DNA of 64,000 nucleotides from Anniella stebbinsi (GCA_029215795.1 JARDYH010000004.1:200866017-200930016); one strand, 5' to 3'; positions 1 through 12,515 are shown, numbered from the stretch's first letter. Made by a program: numbers and translations. The notes: generated from the letters alone by a model not told the origin.

Positions 1-812
1 CTTATCACGCATTAACCTTCCTATTGATTAACCCCCATCCTCCAGACTATGTGCCCGAAACAGAAGCTGTGTGCTCCACAGAAGAGCTGATAGCAAAGAA
101 ATTAAAAAATAATAAAATGAATCAATATGGCTTGCTTGTGCTAGTTAGCCAAGCCACATAACTAAAAAAAAAGCACCAAAAAAAAGTATGGGCAGTATCC
201 TGTGCTCCTAAGCATTCAATTATGCAGCAGTTTGTGTTGATAATAATGTGCAATACAGAGAAATAAGAGGCCAGACAACTTTGTACAGGACACAAGTAAA
301 ATGCTTTGTTTATCAGTGGTCAAGGAAACATAACAGAAATGGGCTCAGGTATAAAAGGACAACAGGTCTGTTGAACATCAGGTTTTAGACACAGCAGCAC
401 AACTGAATTTAAAGGGTTAACACAGCAAACACTCATCTCAGATGTTTTGCAAGCTTTTTTGATGAATGAATCTTTTGTTGCATAAACAAAGATTCCTTTA
501 CCATTGGGAAATCTCAAGTCATTGCCCCCATTGTACTCCTCATACTCTATGGGAGCAATTAAAGCATGTAGATAAACCAGAATATTTTACAACCACGCAG
601 ACTTTTCTTTAAAAAAAAAGAGTGGGGGGGGGGAGTTGTACAAGTGGATGCAATGAAAGATACTTTATAAAGTTCTCAGACTGCTCAGTGTCAGTGTGGT
701 CAGCTTTTTTTTTCCTTAGCAGGAATCCCAGCTGTGATGTATGACTCAACCACAGCTTTGATTTGATTACCAACAAAAAAAATGTGGAACAGTCACACGT
801 AATTTGTCCCAG
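1..812. other. No gene recognised (left edge)
   Basis: AT-rich sequence with short A/T runs and one G run near 625-632. I see no exon, transposon end or RNA gene. The open frames here are short and have no recognisable domains. It could be intergenic or intronic. Confidence 0.5.
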
Positions 813-814
813 CA

Positions 815-1516
815 CATGGAAGAAAAAACATGAACTATTATTTCATAGCGTTATCAGATAATTTTCTGAAAATCTATTTTCAAACATTAATCCCAAGACT
901 ACATCAAAGGCATGAATGCAACACTATTGCCTATAATCAGTCACTATATTAGAACCACTGATCACCCACCAAGGATTTGGAAGTTGTCATGGATTACATG
1001 TGAAGTTTAGGATGCCACAACTTCACATTTTGTTTTACCAGGAGCATGTCAGATAATGAATAGGAAAGAATTAAAATCGATTTCATTAAGTTTTAAGGCT
1101 AAGGCTGCAATCCTTTGAAATCTTACTTGGGAGTGAATTGCATTGAATTCAGTGGGATTTATGTCTGATTAAAGATGCTTAGGTTTGAGCTAAAGAGAGA
1201 GGAAAAATAGAGTATTCTGGGGAGAGTATTTTAAGCTTACTGTTTAGTATTTCAAGCTGCTGCAGATGAGCAGTCAAAGCAACAGGTTTAATTCTTTTAA
1301 CTAGGAACAGACCAGAGCCACATTGGAATCACATTACAAACCAGGCACCTGCAAATTTGCATAGTTTATTTCCATTCCTCCCTCGATGCCTTCCTTGCAG
1401 TTCCTATATCCACTTTGAACAAACATGTCTGGGATTAAATGTCTGAAAATAGATTTTCAGAAAATTATCTGATAATGCTATGAAATAATAGTTGTTCATT
1501 TTTTTTCCTTCCAAAG
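815..1516. repeat. Inverted-repeat pair of about 85 bp enclosing about 530 bp
   Basis: The left arm (about 815-896) is almost the reverse complement of the right arm (about 1427-1516). The core, which includes TTATCAGATAATTTTCTG on the left, matches with a single substitution plus a small insertion further out. This looks like the terminal inverted repeats of a non-autonomous DNA transposon, or two inverted insertions of one repeat. No clear target-site duplication was found, so the family is not assigned. Confidence 0.6.
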
Positions 1517-2610
1517 GCAACCTTGTCTTTCCCCCCTCTGTACTGGCCGCACAAATTCTAGTGATACTTCTCGTGTTTAATCCAAAACTAGTATCTCACT
1601 GCTGGATGACACTGGTGCCGCACAGCCAAACAATTCCTGTTTTAAAACATAGGAGACCTGCACAAACATACAGATCACTAAATTAAATGCAGCCCATCAA
1701 CCATGTATGGGAGCCTACCAAGAATAAGGCAGGGTTGTATGTTCATGATAAATTTCCTAAGCAAAGGATTGCATTAAAAGAGCCATGAATGAAGTTCCAC
1801 TTGCAGAATTGTCTTTCCAACTTTCTCCTTGTCACTGCAGCCACCCAACCCTGTATGCCCACAAAACATTGACTCTCAGAAACAATGTAGGATGGAGACC
1901 TGCAGCTGCAGGGAAGAAATGGTAGAAATCACGGACCTCCAGTAAATGAGTGGAGGTACCTTCCACTTGTGCAAGCAACCCTTTGAATCAAAGCCAGGGA
2001 CTCATGGCACTTTGATGACAAAAAAACCCCATTATTGTCTAAGCTAGCAGTGCACAACCTGCAACCTTCCAAGGCATTTATTGCAGCCCCCCCCCAAGGG
2101 TTCCCCACCCACACTGCTGTTACTTTTTCCCCTGCCAGTTTCCCCACTGCTTGTACTTTCCATCCCCCAGAGAGCCTCATACAGATAGATCTGCTAGTAG
2201 CAAGGAAATTGTGTCCCTCTGAGGGTTGCTAGTGTGCATGTTCATCTGTGCACACGCAAGTGCATATAGCTCCTGAGCCAGCATCACATGCAACCCTTGG
2301 GGCCAAACATTTTGTGCACTCTCTGGGCTAAGCCCTCTAGAATTTGACAGACTTCCTATTTTTACTATCTGCCTGCAGCATCAAAACCCGGGTACAGGGC
2401 TGTTGTTAGATAACTGGCAGGTCATCATATGACTGGTGGTGGATGCATTCAATCTGGTGAATTAATGTAGGTCTGCTACAAGGCTATTGTTCAACAAGAA
2501 TTTGAGACTGAATCTGCCACACCCAGATTTAGTACTCCATCCACTGCCCCATGCTTAATGTCTAAAACGCCTCCGTAACTGTTAAAACTGGCATTTTCCC
2601 AGCATTAGGG

Positions 2611-2641
<31 letters not shown>

Positions 2642-3539
2642 GAGAGAGAGAGAGAAAAAACTAAAAAGAAATGAAACATTTTTTAAAAAAGAGAAGTGTA
2701 GGAAGTTATTTTTCCAGCTGAAGATCGGATGATAGATTGTAGGTACCAACTATACTGACATTACTGTTCATGTCGTTATTTCTGTCTTACCCACAAGGCC
2801 GACTTGCTGACACTAGATAATACATTCTCACACCCTTGTTTCATTCTTCACAGTTTCATTTTCACCTCAATCTCCAGAAAAGAACAAAGTCACCAGATAA
2901 ATTGTATCAGAGAATCATCATAACTAAACTAGACATGATATGGAGTGCAAAATTACTTTCCTACATGTTCCTTTTAGTGGAAAGCCGGGTACCAGTCAAA
3001 GCAGGGAAGCACAAGTGGGGAGAGTCTGTTTAAGATACAGGTATCCAACAATATGTTGGGAAACAGTTAAAGCAGTCCTTCCTCCCACAATTGTTCCATC
3101 CCATATTACAGCCTTTTAAAGCTGATTTTCATATTTTTTTAAAAAAATCAAGGTAAAGAAGAAAACCAAAGAACTCTGCGTTGTATCTAGTTTGGCCCTA
3201 GTCATCCATCTAATCCAAAGGCAGCAGTACTTAATAGGTTGAGTGACTATTTTTATCTCTGTACATTTGCTAGTCAGTGTCCCTTTTAAACTGTGCAGTC
3301 AGCTCAGATCTCAGCATCACACTGATCTTACTTAACTTTCAATTGTCCTGCGAATTATAGGTCTTGTACTGCTAATCAATTAGGCATCCTGTAGGAACGT
3401 GCTTCAGAGAATACCTAAAACAGGGAAGTATTCCCTACACCTGTGTGTTTTTAAATGACAAATTCAAGTCCCAAATATATTTTCTTCTGTATACTTTGCT
3501 TTCAGACGTCTTAGTATATTTCAGATTTCAACGTTCTGG
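1517..3539. other. No gene recognised; contains a GT/GA microsatellite
   Basis: No exon or transposon coding sequence is visible. The only clear structure is a (GT)n tract running into (GA)n at about 2611-2654. Confidence 0.45.
2611..2654. repeat. (GT)n(GA)n microsatellite
   Basis: About 14 GT units are followed directly by about 7 GA units. It is a simple compound dinucleotide repeat, probably polymorphic. Confidence 0.9.
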
Positions 3540-3745
3540 TCAGCAACTAGCTTTATTGTGGTTACGTATTTGCAGGCATTCAAACCTCACCTTTCTATAA
3601 AATATCTAAAGCAGCTTGCAACAAAAGTAAAACAATACACAATAATAAAAAATAAAAAATATCAAGTAAAACCAATAAACTACCCAAAATTGGGAGGCGG
3701 TTCTAAATGTCGCCAGGGGAGATCCAGTTCAAAATCCCCAAAGGG
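3540..3745 (-). repeat. Old LINE/SINE 3'-end remnant
   Basis: On the plus strand it reads like the reversed tail of a reptile LINE: a degraded 'cctcacctttctataaaat' segment, a 'gcagcttgcaacaa' segment, then A-rich AATAAAA sequence. This resembles the non-coding 3' tails of the L2-type elements elsewhere in the window but is much more diverged. The call rests on remembered consensus and is tentative. Confidence 0.4.
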
Positions 3746-3765
3746 CCTGCTGGCAAGTCCTAATG

Positions 3766-4085
3766 TAGGCTGACCATATGAAAAGGAGGACAGGGCTCCT
3801 GTAATTTTAACAGTTGTAGAGAAAAGGGAATTTCAGCCAGTGTCATTTGTATGCAATTAGTTCCTGGTGAAATTCCCTCTTCATCACAGCAGTTAAAGTT
3901 GCAGGGGCCCTGCCTTCTTTTGTATCTGGTCACTCTAGTATAGTGCCTGCAACTTTAACTGTTGTGATGAAGAGGTAATTTCACCAGGTGCTGCATGCAT
4001 ATAAATGACCCTGGCTGAAATTCCCTTTTCTCTACAACTGTTAAAGTTACAGGAGCCCTGTCCTCCTTTTCATATGGTCAGCCTA
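3766..4085. mobile_element. Palindromic non-autonomous hAT-type element, 320 bp
   Basis: The whole element is a near-perfect palindrome. It begins TAGGCTGACCATATG and ends CATATGGTCAGCCTA, and the two halves stay complementary almost to the centre. It is flanked by CCTAATG on both sides (7 bp, consistent with a decayed 8-bp hAT duplication). It has no coding capacity, so it would need a transposase in trans. A second copy of the same family lies at 14466-15143 with an exact 8-bp duplication, which supports the hAT assignment. Confidence 0.85.
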
Positions 4086-4092
4086 CCTAATG

Positions 4093-5779
4093 CCACAGTT
4101 CCTGCTTCCTCCCTCCCGCTTTTTCATCTCTACGTTGGCAACTGGGAGAAGAGCAGGTAGCATCTGTCCATGGACCAGATTTGTCCCAGGGGCTTCTATG
4201 TATACAGCAAGGATGCTTAAACAGTCCCCCGCCTAAATGTTTTAAATATTTGTATATAATTTATCTTGAGTTTCACAATATCTGTGTAAAGAAGCTAGTG
4301 TAGTTTTTCTGCTATGGGGAAAGTTCTGTTCTTCCTATCCCCAGCACACCTTTAAACCTGTAATGATACATGTATCTGGTTCAAAATGCACCATTCAGTC
4401 AAGCAGGCTCTCATCTTTATGTAGCTGTTGTGTGTATTTTTAATTCAACCACCTGGCATTTCTAAACCAAATAAGATTGTGTTCTACTTGAAACTCTGCT
4501 TTGGACAGAAGAGAAAGAAATAGCTCCACAATTGTCACAAGGGACAACCAACCAGTAATCTGCACAGTCAGCTTCTGTTGGAAATAGAAAGCACTGGTTG
4601 CTCTTGAGTTTGATTATCTGAAGAGGGTAGTATTACAAAAAGCACTTGACTGTGGATCTATGACAGGCTCATCAGCCAAGCAATGTATGCTTCTATGCAC
4701 CCTTAGTATCACATTTCAAAATATGTTTTAGAAGCAAAACACACACATTTTCCTTTTAAACAAATCATAATTTTAATTGAAATCAAGGTGTTCTATGTTT
4801 AGTTTATGGTACATTGCAATGCAATTTCTGCCATAAATTTACCTAAGTCTTCTTGTCCATCAACAACAGATTAAATGACATTTTATTGAGCTTCTGGACC
4901 CTTCACAGCCTATTTTTATACTGCAGTGCAGTAAAGAAAATTACTACAATTAGAGTAAAAGTATATTTTAGTTACTGAACAGCCAGCTTCTATACTCCAC
5001 TGATGTGAAGCAAAAGAGCATGGAGTTAAGCATGGAGCATTACTAGTGCTGGTACACCGAGGTTTCAAAGAAGTTATGGCAGGGGTGCACAAGCTGTGCC
5101 CCACAAGGCCTCTACTGCCCAGCTGCACGGCCAATTTCCCCACCATCTGTGCTCTCCACACTCTCTCCTCCAGAGTTTCTCATATAAATCACCTTTCCTT
5201 GCCACAGCTATCAGTGAGGAATTACCTGTCTATATCAGGATTACTGGGGTGTGTGTGTGTGTGTGTGTGTGTGTGTCCTGTGTATGCATCGGTATGCAAA
5301 CAGATGCATACACGTGCGTGGACATATGTGTACAGTCCCTAACTCACAAGAAAGTATCATATGTGATCAACAAGGCTGAAAATGTTGTGTACCCATGCTT
5401 TATGGCACAACAGAACTGCACTGGGGAGATTATGATGGTGACAGTACAGAACGTAAAAACTCTGGTGTCACATCATACAAAACCTTCAGAACAATGTGCT
5501 CCCTTTTAAAGCCATCAAAGCATTCACACTGATTTTTTGCTCTACACTGCCAAGAGACATATTACCTTCTCCAACAGCTCCCTGGAGTTGCCCTACTCAC
5601 AGAATGAGCCAAATCCAGGGATGTGTTGAGGGGCAGGCAAGTATGAGCATCACCTTCTCCTCCACCAAACTCTGCAGAGAGTAACAGGAACTGCAGCTTT
5701 AGGGATCTCCTCTTGAAAAATCACATACTTCCTTCTTCTTCATATAACATGCCCACTCTAGAGCCAAAATGGACATAGT
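4093..5779. other. No gene recognised; one GT microsatellite
   Basis: AT-rich, with no recognisable exon or transposon. A (GT)n tract of about 14 units is at 5249-5276. Open frames across it (for example 5046-5509) are only translations of the repeat and its flanks. Confidence 0.45.
5249..5276. repeat. (GT)n microsatellite
   Basis: Uninterrupted GT dinucleotides, about 14 units. Confidence 0.9.
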
Positions 5780-5982
5780 CCTGATGGCTATGTGCTACCT
5801 CCAGTAGCAGGAGCAGTAAGCCTATGTACTCCAGTGCTGTGAAACATGGCTGGGAGGGTGCTGTTGCACTCATGTCCTACTTGTGGTTTCCTGGTCAACA
5901 GCTGGTTGGCTACTAGGTGAACAGAAAGCTGGACTAGATGGACCCTTGGTCTAATCCAGCATGGTTCTTATGTTCTTATGGA
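5780..5982 (+). mobile_element. CR1/L2-type LINE 3' end fragment
   Basis: Contains the sequence 'ggctatgtgctacctccagtagcag', 'gtgctgttgcactcatgtcct', 'actagatggaccc...ggtctaatccag' and ends in TTCTTATG repeats. The same series occurs at 43440-43630, where it follows recognisable LINE ORF2 C-terminal coding sequence. It is a 5'-truncated, non-coding copy. Confidence 0.75.
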
Positions 5983-6829
5983 CTGGTGGCAAACATTTAA
6001 ACAATTTAAAGTTGGGATTCAAAATGCAAATTCCTTCAACATGTCTATTTTCATTTATGAAAAATAAAAACAGCAGTTGATTGTTCAACCATTTGATCCT
6101 ATGAATTATATATTAAATCTGTTATTTAATGCATATAATGCTTTATTGTCAACTAGCTGATATGTCTGGTGTTGCTCAGATCCATGAATAATATTTATAA
6201 CGTTTGATAAATAATAAATTTCTCTGCAACTTATTCATCTTTAGGTTGGTTGGTTTTTTTTAGTTTGGTTGAGTTAGTAAATTGTCTTACTAGAATCAAT
6301 GGAAAATTGTGTTAATAAGAACTGTATTTTAAATTAGAGCTTCGTGATAAACCACATTTTTTGTTTTACCTGAAATGCCTACACCTCCCATCGTACTTTG
6401 GCAGGAGAAGCCGTCTAAACTTCAAAAACAATCAGGACACACAACACCTTTCTACCAGCTAAAAAATATGCAAACCTAAAAATATGTTTTCAAAATATAC
6501 CCGGCATTGCTCAGATATCCGAATAACGTATAGTAGGGAAGCGGATCTCAGTGGACGCGAGGAACTGTTGAATGCATATGCTCTGAAGCTATTATTATGA
6601 AAAAAGGAAAGCAGCCAGAACACAGGCCAGTGCTAGGCCTGTGAGTTAATGTTTAAACAAATTAAATTCATTTCTTTTTTTCCTCTCATCCTCATGACAA
6701 CTCTGCAAGGTAGGGCAGTCCTAGGCCTTTGAGGTAACTTTAAAACAAATTAAATTAGTTTCTTCCCAACCCTCTCTCTCTCACCCTCAATACATGGCCA
6801 GGGCCGCCTTGACGGTATCACCATGATTT
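5983..6829. other. No gene recognised; AT-rich with a twice-occurring GTTGCTCAGAT-like motif
   Basis: The phrase 'ggtgttgctcagat' (about 6169) recurs as 'ggcattgctcagat' (about 6504), each followed by a similar 'ccatgaataa/ccgaataacg' segment. A related 'gttgcccgggttctgctcag' occurs near 60050. These probably belong to an old dispersed repeat that I cannot name. Confidence 0.4.
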
Positions 6830-6839
6830 TCCTTGTCCC

Positions 6840-7165
6840 CCACAGAAAACTAAAACTCCCAGCATGCCTTTTGCTGCTGAAGCTCATGTGAAGTGAAGTC
6901 TGGCTGAGCCAGTCCACACTACACTGAGGGAGGTGGCTGGCTGACTCACGAGTAGCTTGGCCGTTGCTGTTGGTGACAGGCCCAGAGCTGTGACCTCCTG
7001 CCCTTCTGCTCCAGATGGTGCCTAGTAACCAAGGCAGCCAGCCCAGGCACTCTCCCTTCAGGCCCAGGATGGCGAGCTACTTCCAGATGACGGCCACCAA
7101 AGCCTGATAAGTCTTCCCTCCCGCCTAAGGCATGTTGGGAGTTGTAGGAGCAAGCCTAGCTCTCT
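6840..7165. repeat. Unassigned dispersed repeat, copy 1
   Basis: Starts near 'aaactcccagcatgcc' and ends 'aaggcatgttgggagttgtagg', so its ends are inverted relative to each other. The right part ('acggccaccaaagcctgataagtct...') is paralogous to 8830-8900. The inverted ends suggest a DNA transposon. No target-site duplication was identified. Confidence 0.5.
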
Positions 7166-7579
7166 GAATAACATTAATCTTGGAATATATCTGAGGTGTC
7201 GCAGGAGAGTGGGTCATCTTAGTTGTGGCACCCTACTTAAGGATTTCTATTTCCCAGGCAAGCTGGCAGGTGACTGCATTAATGGCTTTTAAGTGCCAAG
7301 TTATTTTTTTTAAAAAAAAGTATTTTCCAGGGCCTTTTAACTTTATGACTTTTTTTATGCTGCGGGTTTTTTCCCCTGTTATAACTAAATTACAACATTC
7401 CAAGACAGATGCAAGAATTACTGGATAACGTTTATGATTTATATGTAAAAGCCTGACTATATGATTGAAACAGAAGAGTGAATGGAGGAATGACTGATAG
7501 CTGAGGCTAGAATGGAATGTGGGGGGGGGGGGGAGTGACAGTTGAAGAAAGTCAGGTAGAAGGAGAACAAAGACAGTTA

Positions 7580-8150
7580 GAGCCGTTCTACACGCTAGGT
7601 TTTTAACGTTTTATAAGGGTTATGAAAACATTTTGGGCCACATGACGCACTCCCTATAACGTTGTATATCTGAGATTTTTAAAACTCACTTCAGTTATAT
7701 ACAACGGTTTCACTTTTAATAAATCGTTTTAAGTAAAATAATGTGTCCTTCCTTACTGTTTGTGATTCATGGGGGCAGTGCTTCGTTTACTGGTGCCCAA
7801 ATGCTTAGCAGTTGATTGGTGGGGAAGAAAGCGGGGCTAAGGAGGAAGAGGGCGAGTGAACTACAACACCCACAATTCTTAGCCCTATACTCGCTAGGGA
7901 ATGACAGAGGAACAAAGGAGGAAGTGGGTGACTGAACTACAACGCCTTGCCCTAAACTCATTGTAAAAACAAAACAGAAAGAGACAGGGCAGAAGAGTGT
8001 GTGACTGCACACACCGCTTTAAAGACTGAAGAATTTTTCTCCTGTAATGTGAGTACTCAGTAATGTGGCCTAAGACGTTTTAGAACGCACCTATCTGGAA
8101 CGTTTTAAAATACTATTTAAAACGTTCCAAGGGACTGTGTAGATAGGCTC
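7580..8150. mobile_element. Harbinger-type non-autonomous DNA transposon, 571 bp
   Basis: Ends are GAGCCGTTCTACACGCT and the complement of GAGCCTATCTACACAGT, imperfect terminal inverted repeats. Both sides are flanked by TTA, the 3-bp target duplication typical of PIF/Harbinger elements. Near the right end a perfect palindrome (GGAACGTTTTAAA...TTTAAAACGTTCC, about 8098-8129) and a reversed AACGTTTTA motif near the left end are present. No transposase frame is visible. The family assignment rests on the duplication length and TTA target. Confidence 0.8.
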
Positions 8151-8249
8151 TTAGTGAGAGGTCAGGAAAGTGGGGGGCGAGTTAGGACTGAGAGATAGTG
8201 ACCTGGTTTGCTAACCCCTGCTTTATTTAAAATCAGCCACTCTGCATAC

Positions 8250-8910
8250 CAGTACTACACCTCCCAGCATGCATTTGGCAGCCCACTGGTGCCCACATCC
8301 TCTGAGACATCCTCTTGTTGCCGATGCTGCTTCTCGATAGAGCGTGAAGGAGTAGCATCACCAAGGAGGGAATGTAAGCAGCTGTCAGTGGACATGCCCA
8401 GCACCAGCCAATCCTGCTGGGATTGCCTCATCCTGCACTTCTCACCCACCAAGTGCTCCATCTGGAGCCTGTACTGAAGGGCCTTTCCCCCCTTTGTCAG
8501 GTCTGTTTCTGGGCATGCACAGAGTGCCTCCCCTTCTTTCCTCTCTCCCTCTTAAGAGCAAAAGTTGTGTGATTGCGTCCCCCAGATTCTGAAAAAAACA
8601 GCGATATCAGGGTGAAGTGCCATTGAGCATGTTTGGCCCCTCAAAGCCACATTGTTGTATCTAGTCATGATTTTAAAACGATGCAGAGGGCGGGAAGAGG
8701 CACCACAAATGGACACAGCCCATTTATGTGGGCTGTTTCCTTTTATGTGGAATTGGGTTGGCTGTTTGAGACCAACCTTAGGAGTTGGGGTTGTAAAAGA
8801 CACGCAGCAGCCACCCGCCTGTGCACTCACAATGGCCGCCAAAGGCCAGTAAGTCTGGCCTCCTGCCCAAGGCATGCTGGGAGTTGTAGGATTAAGCCTT
8901 GGTTTTTATC
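8250..8910. repeat. Unassigned dispersed repeat, copy 2
   Basis: Bounded by 'ctacacctcccagcatgc' on the left and 'aaggcatgctgggagttgtagg' on the right, the same inverted ends as 6840-7165. The right portion 'ggccgccaaaggccagtaagtct' aligns with copy 1. It is longer than copy 1 and has no coding frame I recognise. Confidence 0.5.
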
Positions 8911-9540
8911 AAATTCTTTAAAAATACTTAAACCCCCCAAATCCATGTTTTTAGATTTTTCTGGTACATCGTACAGCCAGATGTACCACTGTGTCATCGT
9001 TTCAAGTTTCTAACTCATCTGGAAGTGGGTAAACATACTTTCCGCTTTATAGGTAGAGGTGATATTAAACATTAAAAATGAATGCCAGGTGTTTAGCCTA
9101 TGAAAAGTTTCCTACCAAGGTAATGAAGATGGCTTGGGCAGCTGGCCACATCTGTGGCATTCACAACTTTCCTGATCAAAATTATCACTATTGTTGAGGC
9201 ACTATAGGTTCAGTTTAATATCTGAAGAAACAGTCCATAGCAGAGAAAGAAAAAACAGGAAAGGAAAAACAGGTGTCAAAGAGAAGCACGATGTGGTCAA
9301 ATAAGCCTGAGACTTGCCAGCATCAGGTCACCACAAGATTGTCTGTAGCTAGTCATATCCAAAAATGTTTATATAGGGCTCCCAGCCAATTAAAAGATGG
9401 TAGGGAGCCAATCAGAGCTTGAGAAATCACTAAAGAACCAGGAAAAATTCTACAATTTCCCAACTCTTGTATGCCTCTGGTTCTTGAATTAAGGACAAGT
9501 TTACTCATCCTGATGGGCATAACAACATATTAAACACCAA
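8911..9540. other. No gene recognised
   Basis: AT-rich sequence without a recognisable exon, repeat end or RNA gene. Confidence 0.4.
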
Positions 9541-9544
9541 ATTA

Positions 9545-9626
9545 GAATCATAGAATAGTAGAGTTGGAAGGGGCCTATAAGTCCAACCCCCTGCTCAATG
9601 CAGGAATCCACTTTAAAGCATACCAC
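9545..9626 (-). mobile_element. CR1 LINE 3'-end fragment
   Basis: Reads 'gaatcatagaatagtagagttggaagg...ccaaccccctgctcaatgcagg' on the plus strand. This is the reversed CR1 3' terminus with its ATTCTATGATTC tail, as also seen at 50268 and, on the other strand, at 26490-26540. It is heavily 5'-truncated. Confidence 0.85.
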
Positions 9627-11030
9627 AAATGTGTTTTAGAAATGTTTTTATATACATTAAATCTACCATGACACCTATGTACTTCTAAAAGAAACAACAA
9701 TCTTCTAAGAATATAACAGGACACTACCCTGAAGTATTCCTTTTCTAGAATTGTCCAAAGCATTTTCAAAGTATATACATGTAAATGTATGCTTTTTAGC
9801 AGTCTAAAATTAGCAGCATTTTGTTGTATCAGACTGGATAAAGGTTACGCTAAATGGAGAGTGACAAAACAATTCTAGCCAACCTTTAAATATATATGTT
9901 AATTGATGCACCAATCCCTGCAAGGTACATCTGTCTCTTAACTCCCCTTATGCGTGTGTGTGTGTGTGTGTATACGCAGAAAAATAATGTGCAGGAAAAA
10001 AGCACTATGACAGTGTTATATTCTTAATTCAAAACTTGCATCTCTGTGTATAGTTGAAGTCCACCTACAAAAACTGAAAATGTATTACAATTTGTTTATC
10101 AAATTGCTTTTCATATTAGCAAATATATTTTGATAGAGGATACCAGTATGAAATCCAATCCTGGCGGTTATAAGTTGCTCTATGATTGATTTCAAAAGCT
10201 GAGATCCATACTGTTATTATACAGATGCACACACACACCCCAAAGCCACGTGGTTAGTGTTAGAATCCTAATAAAATTTTGCAGGGCTCTGCTCTCTGCA
10301 GCAGACATATTCATTTTAGACAATTTAATGGAAGTCACTGCAAACCACATTTATTAGATCTCAAATCACATAGCTAAACATTACCTTTGCCCATGACACA
10401 GTCTATCAATATAAGGAGAAAGCTTGAAAGAAGTAAAGCAATAGAAAGGTAGACTCCAGTTAGGATTTAGTTATGAAACAGAATAAAATTCAAGGACAAT
10501 ATGAACTGTATAAATCAAATGTGTTACACATATAAAGTGTATCCACAATAACTAAAACAACAACACACTGGAAAGTTCAGGTTTTTTTTTTTAAAGGTCA
10601 AACAACAATGTATTACCAGATAGCCTTTATGATTATCATAAACTTTTCAATTCAGTAACTGAAATCTCCCTCTGGTCTCCTTTTGCTAATACTGCAGCTC
10701 AAGCCACTTGCAAATGACATTTTCTTTCTGCTCATTCCCAATGTTGTTTACTGATTACCAAACCCAAGCTGAACTAGTAACCAAGGAAAGCATCTTACTC
10801 TGTTTCCTATGTCAGAGTCACTTTATCTTCATGACACAGAAATACATAATAGCATGGGCAATGAAAGATAATGTTCACACCTTTGCACTACCCAATCACC
10901 AGTAATCCATTGTAGATTCTGTGACACTCTTCCATTTCCACAGCCTTTAGATACCCAAACTGCAGAACTGCTGTTTTACACAGTGCAAACTACAATCTAC
11001 ATTCTGCAAACTACAATCTGCATTCTTCAA
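9627..11030. other. No gene recognised; short GT repeat
   Basis: Strongly AT-rich. A (GT)n tract is at 9953-9974. No exon signature is visible; the short open frames lack any family resemblance. Confidence 0.4.
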
Positions 11031-11039
11031 TAACACACT

Positions 11040-11340
11040 GACCTGGCTCGTTGTTGAATAGTGAATTGATGTTGAATAGTCAGTCATTGTTGACGGATGG
11101 GTTGTCATTACATGCAAATGCTGCACTATGGTTTAACTATGGGTAGTTTATCACGAACAGCCCAGGAACAGAACTCATGGTTTGTTATTGAATTGTGAAC
11201 TCTGTTGTTTGTGGCTAACAACCAATGGTTAAACCAGAGTGCAGGATTCCCACATAACGAAAACCCATGATTCAATGCCAGCCCATACTCAACCTGCTCT
11301 CTCAGTTGTCATTACATGTGAACCAGATCACTGACATGAC
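11040..11340. repeat. Possible old DNA-transposon remnant with GTCATTACATG inverted motifs
   Basis: 'ttgtcattacatgcaaat' near 11104 and 'ttgtcattacatgtgaacc' near 11307 repeat directly. Internal 'ggtttaac' and 'ccaatggttaaacc' segments recall the element at 18088-18438. No target-site duplication was found. The boundaries are rough. Confidence 0.35.
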
Positions 11341-11630
11341 TGAAGTGCGTATGCATGTCAGGTGGTACTTTTGTCAAATGGTTCACTTCCTTTGTGCCAC
11401 ACTGGATACTGTCTATTAGAATTGTATGTTGTGCTGCAAAGTTCTGAGATCTCCAAGTGATGTGTTTTGTATCTTAATTACACTTTTATCCCATGTGATG
11501 TTTTCATCTTTGACAGATGGTTAGCTTATTTCACTAGTTGACACTGCTAATATGGCGTTGGCCAGTTGTTTGGTTGGAAATTGCTTATGGTGTCCGAATG
11601 AAGTATGTGATTTTAGAAACCTGAATAGGG

Positions 11631-11666
<36 letters not shown>

Positions 11667-12400
11667 TCTTCATGTGGGAACAGTTCACAACCAAATTTGG
11701 TGGGTGCCAGGTAGTGTGTCCAAGCATGTATATCGGCCTTGTGCTGTATTTTGTGTGGCCTGTGGAACAGACGGTGTATACGTCTGGTTTATATAGGAGG
11801 AATAGAATTATTTAGTGGAGAGTAATGCAGTGGACAGTAATACAGTTTTTGGTTCAAGTGTGCCGTCTGCCTGTATATACTAGCATTGCTATCATGTCTG
11901 TCTACACAGAAATCTGCGAAGTGCAGAAAGATAAACAGAGGTTTGGGCAGTGTTTGGCTATTGGTCTGCATTATGTGTCAGGCACTGTAGTCATATGCAG
12001 CTAGACCACTATTATAGGTGTTTGTATGCACAGGAGGTCTGCAGGTTCAGCAAGGGAAGTCTAGAAGTAACAACATGGAGTTGTGTCTCTACTGTAAATA
12101 CCAAGGATGTGTTGTTATTATTAAAGCTAGCATGCCAGTTTGATATGCCTAACAGTGTGTGCTTAGTTTTTGCAAGGCTAGATGGCAATATGAAATTGTA
12201 AAGAAGGTAACAGGGTTTTTACAGCAAACAAGGAGTGTGAACCAGATGTGATCATTTGGAGGGGGCTGTTTGCCAAAGAGTGTGGCAACATGAAGACACA
12301 GAAGAGAAGAGAATCTCTTCTGGTATAAACAAGCTTGAATGACAGAGCAGTGTGCCTGAAGTAGAGTATCTCTGTACAGTTGTGCATGGCAGCCAGAGTT
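11341..12400. other. No gene recognised; GT microsatellite
   Basis: Contains a (GT)n tract of about 15 units at 11634-11663. Open frames here have no recognised domain. Confidence 0.4.
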
Positions 12401-12404
12401 TGTC

Positions 12405-12515
12405 ACCTCCATCCCCAAACCCATATGATGAAGTGGACTATGGCCCACAAAACATCACATAACAAATGTATTAGCCTTTAAGGTGCCACCAGGCTCTTTG
12501 TTGCTTATGCCAAAT
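12405..12515 (+). repeat. Conserved reptile interspersed repeat tail
   Basis: Contains 'gatgaagtggactatggccca' followed by 'tgtattagcctttaaggtgccacc'. The same two-part signature occurs at about 29866-29930. I know this pair from a repeat common in reptile genomes but cannot name the family with certainty. Confidence 0.55.

Noticed and set aside
5046..5509. 98- and 137-codon open frames with Val-Cys repeats
   Set aside because: They are read through a GT microsatellite; no domain or splice context.
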